From NCBI RefSeq assembly GCF_902499135.1, contig NZ_CABVPR010000010.1, forward strand, positions 45,075 through 109,074: a stretch of 64,000 nt of DNA, given 5' to 3'. Position 1 is the stretch's first letter. The number at the start of each line of letters is the position of its first letter. Shown piece after piece: positions 20,502 through 27,744 of this stretch. Below the pieces are notes generated by a model that was not told the DNA's origin, did not search any database, and was given only the letters and a program-made list of their open reading frames with translations. Origin of the DNA: Burkholderia dolosa (GTDB lineage Bacteria > Pseudomonadota > Gammaproteobacteria > Burkholderiales > Burkholderiaceae). Both the position numbers and the translations under genes were made by a program.

Positions 20502-21170
20502 ATGAATAAACTTTCAAAGCTCGCGTTCATTGCAGCTACCGCAGTTATGGCTGCATCCGCTTCGGCACAGTCGGTGCCGGCGTCGCGTCAAGCCGTCAAC
20601 GACAACTGGGTGAACGGTACGGGCGAATGGGTGTGGATGAACGGCACGAACGAGCTCTGCTGGCGTGACGCGTTCTGGACGCCGGCCACCGCCAACGCGA
20701 AGTGCGATGGCGCACTGGTCGCCCAGGCACCGCAGCCGCCGGTCGCTCCGGTCGCTCCGGCCATCACGAGCCAGAAGATCACGTATCAAGCCGACGCACT
20801 GTTCGACTTCGACAAGGCAACGCTCAAGCCGCTCGGCAAGCAGAAGCTCGACGAGCTGGCATCGAAGATCCAGGGCATGAACACGGAAGTGGTCGTCGCA
20901 ACGGGCTACACCGACCGTATCGGTTCGGACAAGTACAACGACCGCCTGTCGCTGCGCCGTGCGCAAGCCGTGAAGTCGTACCTGGTCAGCAAGGGTGTCC
21001 CGGCCAACAAGATCTACACGGAAGGCAAGGGCAAGCGCAACCCGGTCACGACGGGCTGCAACCAGAAGAACCGCAAGCAGCTGATCGCCTGCCTCGCACC
21101 GGACCGCCGCGTGGAAGTCGAAGTGGTCGGTACGCAAGAAGTGCAGAAGACGACCGTTCCGGCGCAGTAA
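20502..21170 (+). CDS. OmpA-family outer membrane protein
   Basis: A 222-residue protein. The signal peptide (MNKLSKLAFIAATAVMAASASAQ) precedes a short domain with WVNGTGEWVWMNGTNELCW, then the OmpA C-terminal peptidoglycan-binding domain (ALFDFDKATLKPLGKQKLDEL and YTDRIGSDKYNDRLSLRRAQAV). Two Cys near the end probably form the disulfide of this domain. No eight-stranded barrel is present, so it is a periplasmic anchor-type OmpA rather than a porin. A strong AGAGGAG ribosome site lies 6 bases before ATG, and a terminator follows the gene, suggesting high-level monocistronic expression. Confidence 0.92.
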   Translation: MNKLSKLAFIAATAVMAASASAQSVPASRQAVNDNWVNGTGEWVWMNGTNELCWRDAFWTPATANAKCDGALVAQAPQPPVAPVAPAITSQKITYQADALFDFDKATLKPLGKQKLDELASKIQGMNTEVVVATGYTDRIGSDKYNDRLSLRRAQAVKSYLVSKGVPANKIYTEGKGKRNPVTTGCNQKNRKQLIACLAPDRRVEVEVVGTQEVQKTTVPAQ

Positions 21171-21191
21171 GCCACGGTTTTCGACTGCTTC

Positions 21192-21217
21192 AAAGCCCCG
21201 CTCCGGCGGGGCTTTTT
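21192..21217 (+). terminator. Intrinsic terminator after ompA
   Basis: AAGCCCCGC-TCCG-GCGGGGCTTTTTC hairpin and T run 21 bases after the stop. Confidence 0.9.
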
Positions 21218-21321
21218 CATTGATGCCCGTCCGGGCGTTCGCTGGCCTCGTCGTCCACCCGCTTATATACTCGGGACTGATGTGCCGAAGCGCCGCCCTC
21301 CTTCCGTAGCCCTTTGCCGAC

Positions 21322-22020
21322 ATGACCAACGCCGATCCGCACGAACTCCAGAAATTCAGCGACCTCGCCCACCGGTGGTGGGATCCGAATGCCGAATTCA
21401 AACCGCTGCACGACCTGAATCCGGTCCGACTCGGCTGGATCGACGCGCATGCGCATCTGGCCGGCAAACGCGCACTCGACGTCGGCTGCGGCGGCGGCAT
21501 CCTGTCCGAGTCGATGGCCGGGCTCGGCGCGCAGGTCAAAGGTATCGACCTGTCGACCGAAGCGCTCGGCGTCGCCGACCTGCACAGTCTCGAGAGCGGC
21601 GTATCGGTCGAGTACGAGGCGATCGCCGCCGAAGCGCTCGCAGAGCGCGAACCGGGCACGTACGACGTCGTCACCTGCATGGAGATGCTCGAGCACGTGC
21701 CGTCGCCGGCCGGCATCGTCGCGGCTTGCGCGACGCTCGTGAAGCCGGGCGGCTGGGTGTTCTTCTCGACGCTGAACCGCAACCTGAAGTCCTACCTGTT
21801 CGCAGTGATCGGCGCCGAATACATCGCGCAGATGCTGCCGAAGGGCACGCACGACTACGCGCGCTTCATTCGACCGTCCGAGCTGGCCGGCTTCGTGCGC
21901 GCCACCGGTCTGCACATCGTCGAGATCAAGGGCATCACCTATCACCCGCTCGGCAAGCGCTTCGCGCTGTCGAACGACACCGACATCAATTACCTCGTCG
22001 CGTGCCGCCGCGGCGCGTGA
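21322..22020 (+). CDS. ubiG: Ubiquinone biosynthesis O-methyltransferase
   Basis: A 232-residue SAM methyltransferase carrying out both O-methylations of the ubiquinone ring. The SAM motif is [38 protein letters not shown] and [15 protein letters not shown] are characteristic of UbiG. It ends 10 bases before gph, the conserved ubiG-gph pair, in which Gph also removes phosphoglycolate from DNA repair. Confidence 0.95.
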   Translation: MTNADPHELQKFSDLAHRWWDPNAEFKPLHDLNPVRLGWIDAHAHLAGKRALDVGCGGGILSESMAGLGAQVKGIDLSTEALGVADLHSLESGVSVEYEAIAAEALAEREPGTYDVVTCMEMLEHVPSPAGIVAACATLVKPGGWVFFSTLNRNLKSYLFAVIGAEYIAQMLPKGTHDYARFIRPSELAGFVRATGLHIVEIKGITYHPLGKRFALSNDTDINYLVACRRGA

Positions 22021-22030
22021 CTTCCCCGGC

Positions 22031-22747
22031 ATGACGACTCCCCTTTCGCCTGCGCGAGCCGCATTCGACGCGCCGCGCCTGCAGCACTGCGACGCCGTAC
22101 TGTTCGACCTCGACGGCACGCTCGCCGACACGGCGCCCGATCTGGCTGCCGCCGTCCACAAGATGCAGCGCGTGCGCGGCCTGCCCCAAACGCCGATCGA
22201 CGTGCTGCGACCGCTCGCGTCGGCCGGCGCGCGCGGGCTGCTCGGCGGCGCATTCGGCATCGGTCCGCAATCGCCCGATTACGACGCGATGCGCGATGAG
22301 TTTCTCGCGAATTACGCAACGGATCTGTGCGTGCATACCACGCTGTTTCCCGGCATCGGCGACGTACTCGACGAACTCGATGCACGCGGCGTGCGCTGGG
22401 GCATCGTGACAAACAAGGTGATGCGACTGACGGCACCGCTCGTCGAACTGCTCGGTCTTGCGTCGCGTGCAGCGTGCGTCGTCGGGGGCGACACGACGCC
22501 GCACCCGAAACCGCATCCGGCACCGCTGCTGCACGCGGCTGCGCAGCTGACGCTCGCGCCGGAGCGCGTCGTCTATGTCGGCGACGATCTGCGCGACATC
22601 CAGGCCGGCACCGCCGCGGGCATGGCGACGGTGGCGGCTGCCTACGGCTACTGCGGCGACGGCGCTGCGCCGGCCGACTGGCAGGCGCAGCATCTCGTCG
22701 CGACCACGCGGGAGTTGCGCGACCTGTTGCGCGATGTTCGGCTATAA
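22031..22747 (+). CDS. gph: Phosphoglycolate phosphatase
   Basis: HAD-superfamily phosphatase of 238 residues that hydrolyses 2-phosphoglycolate. HAD motif I is VLFDLDGTLADTAPD, motif II is GIVTNK, and motifs III/IV are KPHPAPL and YVGDDLRDIQAG. The N-terminus is about 15 residues longer than usual before motif I. The stop codon overlaps the -10 box of ssrA. Confidence 0.94.
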   Translation: MTTPLSPARAAFDAPRLQHCDAVLFDLDGTLADTAPDLAAAVHKMQRVRGLPQTPIDVLRPLASAGARGLLGGAFGIGPQSPDYDAMRDEFLANYATDLCVHTTLFPGIGDVLDELDARGVRWGIVTNKVMRLTAPLVELLGLASRAACVVGGDTTPHPKPHPAPLLHAAAQLTLAPERVVYVGDDLRDIQAGTAAGMATVAAAYGYCGDGAAPADWQAQHLVATTRELRDLLRDVRL

Positions 22748-22748
22748 T
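22743..22748 (+). promoter_or_regulatory. -10 box of ssrA overlapping the gph stop codon
   Basis: A perfect TATAAT overlaps the TAA stop of gph at 22745-22747. Two TTGCGC hexamers lie upstream but at 10 and 22 bases, not at good spacing. Transcription would start near 22755, ten bases before the mature tmRNA end. Confidence 0.6.
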
Positions 22749-22764
22749 GGTCGATCTTATCCGC

Positions 22765-23134
22765 GGGGGCGACCTGGTTTCGACAGGGGTTGTGAAGCGG
22801 CTAGGGCATGTCGAGGACCCGTCACCTCGTTAATCAATGGGAAAAACGTAACTGCAAACGACGATACGTTCGCACTGGCAGCCTAAGGGCCGCCGTCCTC
22901 TGCCTAGTTCACTGACGGGCTAGTGTCGCAAGACCGGTAGCAATACCGCCAGAGGTCATATACGTCAGTTAAGCCCTGTCGGCGTCGCGACGCCAGGGTC
23001 GAAAATCCAGCGAATCGCCGTAGTGCAGCGTGTTCGTCCGCGTCGCTACGGTTAAATCAAATGACAGAACTAAACATGTAGAACTGGTCGTAGAGCGCTT
23101 CTGGACGCGGGTTCGATTCCCGCCGCCTCCACCA
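22765..23134 (+). ncRNA. ssrA: Transfer-messenger RNA
   Basis: A 370-base tmRNA that rescues stalled ribosomes. The 5' end GGGGGCGACCTGG and the 3' end GGTTCGATTCCCGCC...CCACCA form the tRNA-like domain, with GGGGGCG pairing to CGCCTCC. The tag frame starts at GCA 22854 and ends at TAA 22886, coding ANDDTFALAA, the Burkholderia-type degradation tag. The 3' CCA is encoded. SmpB is not in the window. Confidence 0.97.
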
Positions 23135-23153
23135 AATTCGCGCTTGACGCACG

Positions 23154-23185
23154 AACCCCGCATGACGCGAGTCTGCGGGGTTTTT
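23154..23185 (+). terminator. Intrinsic terminator after ssrA
   Basis: ACCCCGCA ... TGCGGGGTTTTT hairpin about 20 bases after the tmRNA CCA end. Confidence 0.85.
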
Positions 23186-23222
23186 GTTGTCTCGACGCGC
23201 TGCGGCTTGCGTCCCTGCTCCG

Positions 23223-23250
23223 AAAAAGCGCCCGACCCGACGGGTCGGGC
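23223..23250 (-). terminator. Intrinsic terminator of the DUF4148 gene
   Basis: GCCCGACCC-GA-GGGTCGGGC hairpin followed on the minus strand by CTTTTTC, in the proper orientation for the gene ending at 23404. Confidence 0.75.
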
Positions 23251-23403
23251 GGAACGCCGCCGACATTCCAGCGGCCGGAGGTAACGGATGTTCGAACACG
23301 CGGCGCATACCGCGCCGTCGGACCGCGCCGAATCCGCCGGCGCGAAGTCGAGCGCGACTCATCGTCGCATCCCGGCACTCGGCCGTACCGCGCGACATAC
23401 CGC

Positions 23404-23754
23404 TTAGCTGCCGCGATACAGCGACTTCATTTCTTCGGCAGTGGCCGGACGCACGCCAAGCGCACGCGAGCCGGATGCCGATGCACCCTGCGCTTGCGCG
23501 CCATACCCGCTGGCGTCGTCGCGTTGCGCTTGAGCCAGCGCGCGTTGCTGTTCCGCGATGCGCGCGGTCGCAGCCTGGATCGCTTCCGGATAATGCGGAT
23601 CTTCACCGCGGGCGGAGTTGTAGCCGGCTTGCTGCAGTTGAACCAGTTCCGCGCGGACCTGCGCGCGGGTCAGAGCCGAGCCCGGCTGGGCGAACGACAC
23701 GGCCGGAATGGCGACAGCGGCTGCAACGACGACGGCTTGAACGAGCGACTTCAT
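23404..23754 (-). CDS. DUF4148 domain secreted protein
   Basis: A 116-residue exported protein. The signal peptide is MKSLVQAVVVAAAVAIPAVSFAQ; it is followed by the DUF4148 signature LTRAQVRAELVQLQQAGYN...DPHYPEAIQAA. This family is expanded in Burkholderiaceae, often under envelope-stress or metal control, but its function is unknown. A Gln/Ala-rich middle section is low complexity. The gene is monocistronic with its own terminator. Confidence 0.9.
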   Translation of the reverse strand: MKSLVQAVVVAAAVAIPAVSFAQPGSALTRAQVRAELVQLQQAGYNSARGEDPHYPEAIQAATARIAEQQRALAQAQRDDASGYGAQAQGASASGSRALGVRPATAEEMKSLYRGS

Positions 23755-23944
23755 GATGACCTACCTCCAGATTTGTCCGTTTTCGCGGTGAACACCTCGT
23801 TCATCGCTGACAACCCGAAGTTTATGTAGGCGACTGCTTAAGAATAAGGCGGGTTTCTGGAAGACATTCTTCCCGAATCGAGGGTTAACCCTTATTCGCA
23901 CGCACCCGGTCGGCCATCCCGCAGCCGCCGATGTACGCAAAAGA

Positions 23945-23974
23945 AGAGCCCCGCGAAGCCAGCTTCGCGGGGCT
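23945..23974 (-). terminator. Terminator after the small secreted protein gene
   Basis: A strong GAGCCCCGCGAAGC / GCTTCGCGGGGCTC hairpin followed on the minus strand by CTTTT. It lies about 70 bases beyond the stop at 24047. Confidence 0.75.
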
Positions 23975-24046
23975 CGGGGAATCTGTATCGCCCGTCCCGT
24001 TATCGGGGATCGGCGGATACGCCGGCAACGGCGCGGGCGCGATCGC

Positions 24047-24316
24047 TTACTGGGTGTCCATCGGGCACTTCAGATTGCAGCCGTTCGGATCGCCGAGGTC
24101 GCCCTTGCGGCGCAACGCCGACTTCTTGCCGTTCTGGTACTTCTGCGACGGCGCCGACGCCGCGAACGGCATCTGCGGATGTTCGTTCAGCCGGAACTGG
24201 TCGCTCAGGATGCCGCCCGGCACGCCCGGTGAATTTTGCCCGAACGCAAACGGCGAAACGGCGATCAGAAGCCCCGCGGTCAACGCGGCCGCGGAGAAAG
24301 GCACGGAAAGTTTCAT
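24047..24316 (-). CDS. Small secreted protein of unknown function
   Basis: An 89-residue protein with a clear signal peptide (MKLSVPFSAAALTAGLLIAV, cleavage near GQN). The mature part is about 60 residues, basic in the middle (KYQNGKKSALRRKGD) and ending NGCNLKCPMDTQ with two cysteines three residues apart. No known domain is recognised. It has its own downstream terminator and lies between the DUF4148 gene and the formate dehydrogenase regulator. It is real by its signal peptide and compact structure, but its role is unknown. Confidence 0.7.
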   Translation of the reverse strand: MKLSVPFSAAALTAGLLIAVSPFAFGQNSPGVPGGILSDQFRLNEHPQMPFAASAPSQKYQNGKKSALRRKGDLGDPNGCNLKCPMDTQ

Positions 24317-24417
24317 GTCAGGATGACGCCTGAACGGCGTGCTTGTTGGAACGTTGATCAAGCGGCAAGCGTAGCGTAAATCCCTTGCCGTTGCAGCGCG
24401 ACTCTCACGCATGCCGG

Positions 24418-25524
24418 TTACCGTCCATTGCCGTCCGGCGCGGCTACGCCGTCGTCGCCGGCAAGCCCGTCCGGGATGCTCGTCAGCGTGCCGCACGCGG
24501 CGGGATCGTAGCCGTCCAGACGCGCGACGCGCTCGACGAAACGCGCGTCGCGCAGCAGGTCCAGCACGCCGGCGAGCGGCTGCGAATCGAGCCGTGCGCG
24601 CTCGCATGCGAAGTAATAGTCCTCGTCGACCACCGGGATGAAATCGAGTCCGAAATGCCGCGCGGCCGGCTCCACGCCGAAGCCGAGATCGGCCATCCCG
24701 CTCGCGATGAACGCGGCAATCGCCGAATGCGTGAGTTCGGCCGACGCATAGCCGTTGATGCTCTCCGGATCGATGCCGATCGCGCGCAGCGCGAGATCGA
24801 GCAGCATGCGCGTGCCCGAGCCCGGCTGCCGATTGACGAAGCGGATGTCGCTGCGCGCGAGATCCGCAAGCCCGCGCACCTGCTTCGGGTTGCCGGGCGG
24901 CACGAAGAGCCCCTGCTGGCGGCGCGTCAGATGAATCAGCACATGGCGCGTATCGTCGAGCCACGGCCGATAGATCTGCGCGCACTCCGCCCGAAATGCG
25001 CCGCGAGGCAAATGGAATCCGGCGAGTTCGCATTCGCCGCGCGCGAGCGCGCGCACGGCTTCGACGCTCTCGCGGTATTTGATGTCGACCGCGGCCTGCG
25101 CGTCGACGAGCGCGGACACGAGCGCCGCCACCGCATACCCGTGCGACGCATGAATTCGCACGGCGCCGTCGCGCTGAGCGAGCCGCCGGTTCAGATCGCT
25201 CGCCACTTCGTCCGCGAGCGCGCGCAAGCTGCCGTCGAGCCGGCTGCGCGCGAGGCGCTGCGCGTCGACCACCGCCCGCCCGAGCTCCGACAGCGTCGAA
25301 CCCTTGCCGCGCGCGGTTTCGATCAGCTCTGCGCCGATGCACGCTTCGAGCGCGCGCAGCAGCCCCCACGCGTGCCGGTACGACAGCCCCTTCGCGTGCG
25401 CGGCCTGCGCAATGCTGCCCGTATCGGCAACGAGCTCGAGCAATGGCGCGACGTCCGACAGGCTCGCCGTGCGGCCTTCCGTGTCGCGTACGGTCAGATA
25501 CGCGTCGCATTCGATTCGAATCAA
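24418..25524 (-). CDS. ModE-like HTH plus periplasmic-binding-like regulator of formate dehydrogenase
   Basis: A 368-residue regulator. The N-terminal 90 residues form a LysR/ModE-type winged helix (LLELVADTGSIAQAAHAKGLSYRHAWGLLRALE), and residues about 110-340 resemble a type 2 periplasmic-binding fold (PBP_like_2, related to molybdate-binding proteins). Start is TTG at 25524 supported by GGAG seven bases upstream; no ATG precedes the HTH. It is divergent from fdsG with 131 bases between, so it probably controls the fds operon, as FdsR does in Cupriavidus. The ligand could be molybdate or formate; this is inference. Confidence 0.85.
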   Translation of the reverse strand: MIRIECDAYLTVRDTEGRTASLSDVAPLLELVADTGSIAQAAHAKGLSYRHAWGLLRALEACIGAELIETARGKGSTLSELGRAVVDAQRLARSRLDGSLRALADEVASDLNRRLAQRDGAVRIHASHGYAVAALVSALVDAQAAVDIKYRESVEAVRALARGECELAGFHLPRGAFRAECAQIYRPWLDDTRHVLIHLTRRQQGLFVPPGNPKQVRGLADLARSDIRFVNRQPGSGTRMLLDLALRAIGIDPESINGYASAELTHSAIAAFIASGMADLGFGVEPAARHFGLDFIPVVDEDYYFACERARLDSQPLAGVLDLLRDARFVERVARLDGYDPAACGTLTSIPDGLAGDDGVAAPDGNGR

Positions 25525-25611
25525 TTATGTACTCCGATTTCCTATTGCGACTGCGAAATCTTCCGCTTATCGTTGGGCGAAATCAATCAGAACGAAGTCG
25601 CGATGCGCACT

Positions 25612-25632
25612 ATATGAATTTCAAGCGCATAT
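25612..25632. promoter_or_regulatory. Inverted repeat in the fds promoter region, candidate operator
   Basis: ATATG-N11-CATAT (25612-25616 and 25628-25632) lies 24 bases before the fdsG start. Dyad spacing suits a dimeric regulator such as the divergent HTH protein. Confidence 0.4.
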
Positions 25633-25655
25633 GAGGCTTTGGAGGAGCATAACCG

Positions 25656-26156
25656 ATGTCCCCGAATTCCCCTGCGCCCGACGCGCTCGTCGAGCGCCAC
25701 GCGCGCGCCGGCCGATCGCTCGTCGCGATCCTGCATGCGATCCAGGATGAAGCCGGCTACGTGCCGCAGGGCTGCGTCGCACCGCTCGCGAAAGCGCTGA
25801 ATCTGTCGCGCGCGGAAGTACACGGCGTGCTCACCTACTACCACCACTTCCGCACCGCGCCGCCCGCCCGCGTGACGATCCAGATGTGCCGCGCGGAAGC
25901 GTGCCGCAGCATGGGCTGCGAAGCGCTGGCCGCGCACGCGGAGGCGCGCACCGGCTGCCGGTTCGACGCCGGACACGGCGATGCCGCAAGCGCGCATGCG
26001 CGGGCCGACGTCGCGCTCGAATCGGTCTACTGCCTCGGACTGTGCGCGCAATCGCCGTCGATGACGGTCAACGGCGCGCTGCATGCAAAGGTCACGCCGG
26101 AGAAATTCGACGCGCTGCTCGCCGACGCCGTCGCCCACACGCGGGAGGCCGCATGA
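25656..26156 (+). CDS. fdsG: NAD-dependent formate dehydrogenase gamma subunit
   Basis: A 166-residue NuoE-type [2Fe-2S] protein of the soluble FDH complex that passes electrons to NAD. The four cysteines are in MCRAEACRSMG and YCLGLCAQSP, the thioredoxin-like ferredoxin pattern. It is first in the fds operon behind a good GGAGGAG ribosome site, and its stop overlaps the fdsB start (ATGA). Confidence 0.94.
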   Translation: MSPNSPAPDALVERHARAGRSLVAILHAIQDEAGYVPQGCVAPLAKALNLSRAEVHGVLTYYHHFRTAPPARVTIQMCRAEACRSMGCEALAAHAEARTGCRFDAGHGDAASAHARADVALESVYCLGLCAQSPSMTVNGALHAKVTPEKFDALLADAVAHTREAA

Positions 26157-27727
26157 CGACGCGCATCTACGTACCGCGCGATTCGTCCGCGCTGGCGCTC
26201 GGCGCCGACGCGCTCGCTGCCGCGATCGTCGCGGAAGCCGAACGGCGCGGCGTTCCGATCGAACTGATCCGCAACGGCTCGCGCGGGCTGCTGTGGCTCG
26301 AGCCGCTCGTCGAAGTCGGCACGGCAGCCGGCCGCGTCGGCTACGCGAACCTGTCCGCGGCCGACGTGCCCGCGCTGTTCGACGCGAACTGGCTCGACGG
26401 CGGCGCGCATCCGAGCAGCGTCGGCGTCGTCGACGCGCTGCCGTATCTCGCGCGCCAGCAACGCCTCACGTTCGCGCGCATCGGGCTGACGGACCCGCTG
26501 TCGATCGACGACTACCTGAAATACGACGGCCTCGCCGGACTGAAAAACGCGCTCGCACTCGACGGCGACGCCGCGTGCGAAGCGCTGATCGAATCCGGGC
26601 TGCGCGGCCGCGGCGGCGCCGCGTTCCCGGCCGGCATCAAGTGGCGCACGGTCCGGCACGCGACCGCAAAGCAGAAGTACATCGTCTGCAACGCGGACGA
26701 AGGCGACTCGGGCACGTTCTCCGATCGGCTGATCATGGAAAGCGATCCGTACTGCCTGATCGAAGGAATGATCATCGCCGGCATCGCGACCGGCGCGACC
26801 GTCGGCTACATCTACGTGCGCAGCGAATATCCGCATGCGATCGCGACGCTCGAAGCCGCGATCGAGCGCGCGCGCGAAGCCGGCTGGCTCGGCGAACGCG
26901 TGCTCGGCTCCGCGCACGCATTCGAGCTGCACGTCGCGAAAGGCGCGGGCTCGTACGTATGCGGCGAGGAAACGGCGCTGCTCGAATCGCTCGAAGGCAA
27001 GCGCGGCGTCGTGCGCGCGAAGCCGCCGCTGCCCGCGCTCGCCGGGCTGTTCGGTCAGCCGACCGTCATCAACAACGTGATCACGCTCGCGACCGCGCCG
27101 GTGATCTTCGCGCGCGGCGCCGCGTTCTACCGCGACTACGGGATGGGCCGCTCGCGCGGCACGCTGCCGTTCCAGCTCGCGGGCAACATCCGGCACGGCG
27201 GCCTCGTCGAGCTCGCGTTCGGCGTCACGCTGCGCGAGCTGCTGTTCGACTTCGGCGGCGGCACCGCGACCGGCCGCCCCGCGCGCGCCGCGCAGGTCGG
27301 CGGCCCGCTCGGCACCTATCTGCCTGAGCATCAGTGGGACGTGCCGCTCGACTATGAAGCGTATGCGGCGATCGACGCAGTGGTCGGCCACGGCGGCATC
27401 GTGCTGCACGACGACACGTCGAATCTCGCGGAGCTCGCCGAATACGCGATGAAGTTCTGCGCGATCGAATCGTGCGGCAAGTGCACGCCGTGCCGGATCG
27501 GTTCGACGCGCGGCGTCGAGACGATCGCCCGCATCCGCCAGGGCGATACGTCCGAGCGCCAGATCACGCTGCTGCGCGATCTGTGCGACACGATGCTCGC
27601 CGGCTCGCTGTGCGCAATGGGCGGGATGACGCCGTATCCGGTGCTGTCCGCGCTCGATCACTTCCCCGAAGATTTCGGGCTCGCCGGCAGCCACGCCGCG
27701 CCGGGTCCGGTCAAGGCCGCGGCCTGA
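26153..27727 (+). CDS. fdsB: NAD-dependent formate dehydrogenase beta subunit
   Basis: A 524-residue NuoF-type flavoprotein carrying FMN, the NAD(H) site and one [4Fe-4S] cluster. FMN/NADH motifs are GRGGAAFPAGIKW and NADEGDSGTFSDR; the cluster cysteines are in ESCGKCTPCRIGSTRG, with the fourth in SLCAMGG. The N-terminal about 110 residues form a ferredoxin-like extension as in FdsB. Start overlaps the fdsG stop by four bases, implying coupled translation; fdsA follows 17 bases later. Confidence 0.95.
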   Translation: MTTRIYVPRDSSALALGADALAAAIVAEAERRGVPIELIRNGSRGLLWLEPLVEVGTAAGRVGYANLSAADVPALFDANWLDGGAHPSSVGVVDALPYLARQQRLTFARIGLTDPLSIDDYLKYDGLAGLKNALALDGDAACEALIESGLRGRGGAAFPAGIKWRTVRHATAKQKYIVCNADEGDSGTFSDRLIMESDPYCLIEGMIIAGIATGATVGYIYVRSEYPHAIATLEAAIERAREAGWLGERVLGSAHAFELHVAKGAGSYVCGEETALLESLEGKRGVVRAKPPLPALAGLFGQPTVINNVITLATAPVIFARGAAFYRDYGMGRSRGTLPFQLAGNIRHGGLVELAFGVTLRELLFDFGGGTATGRPARAAQVGGPLGTYLPEHQWDVPLDYEAYAAIDAVVGHGGIVLHDDTSNLAELAEYAMKFCAIESCGKCTPCRIGSTRGVETIARIRQGDTSERQITLLRDLCDTMLAGSLCAMGGMTPYPVLSALDHFPEDFGLAGSHAAPGPVKAAA

Positions 27728-27744
27728 CCCAGAAGGAGCTCTGC

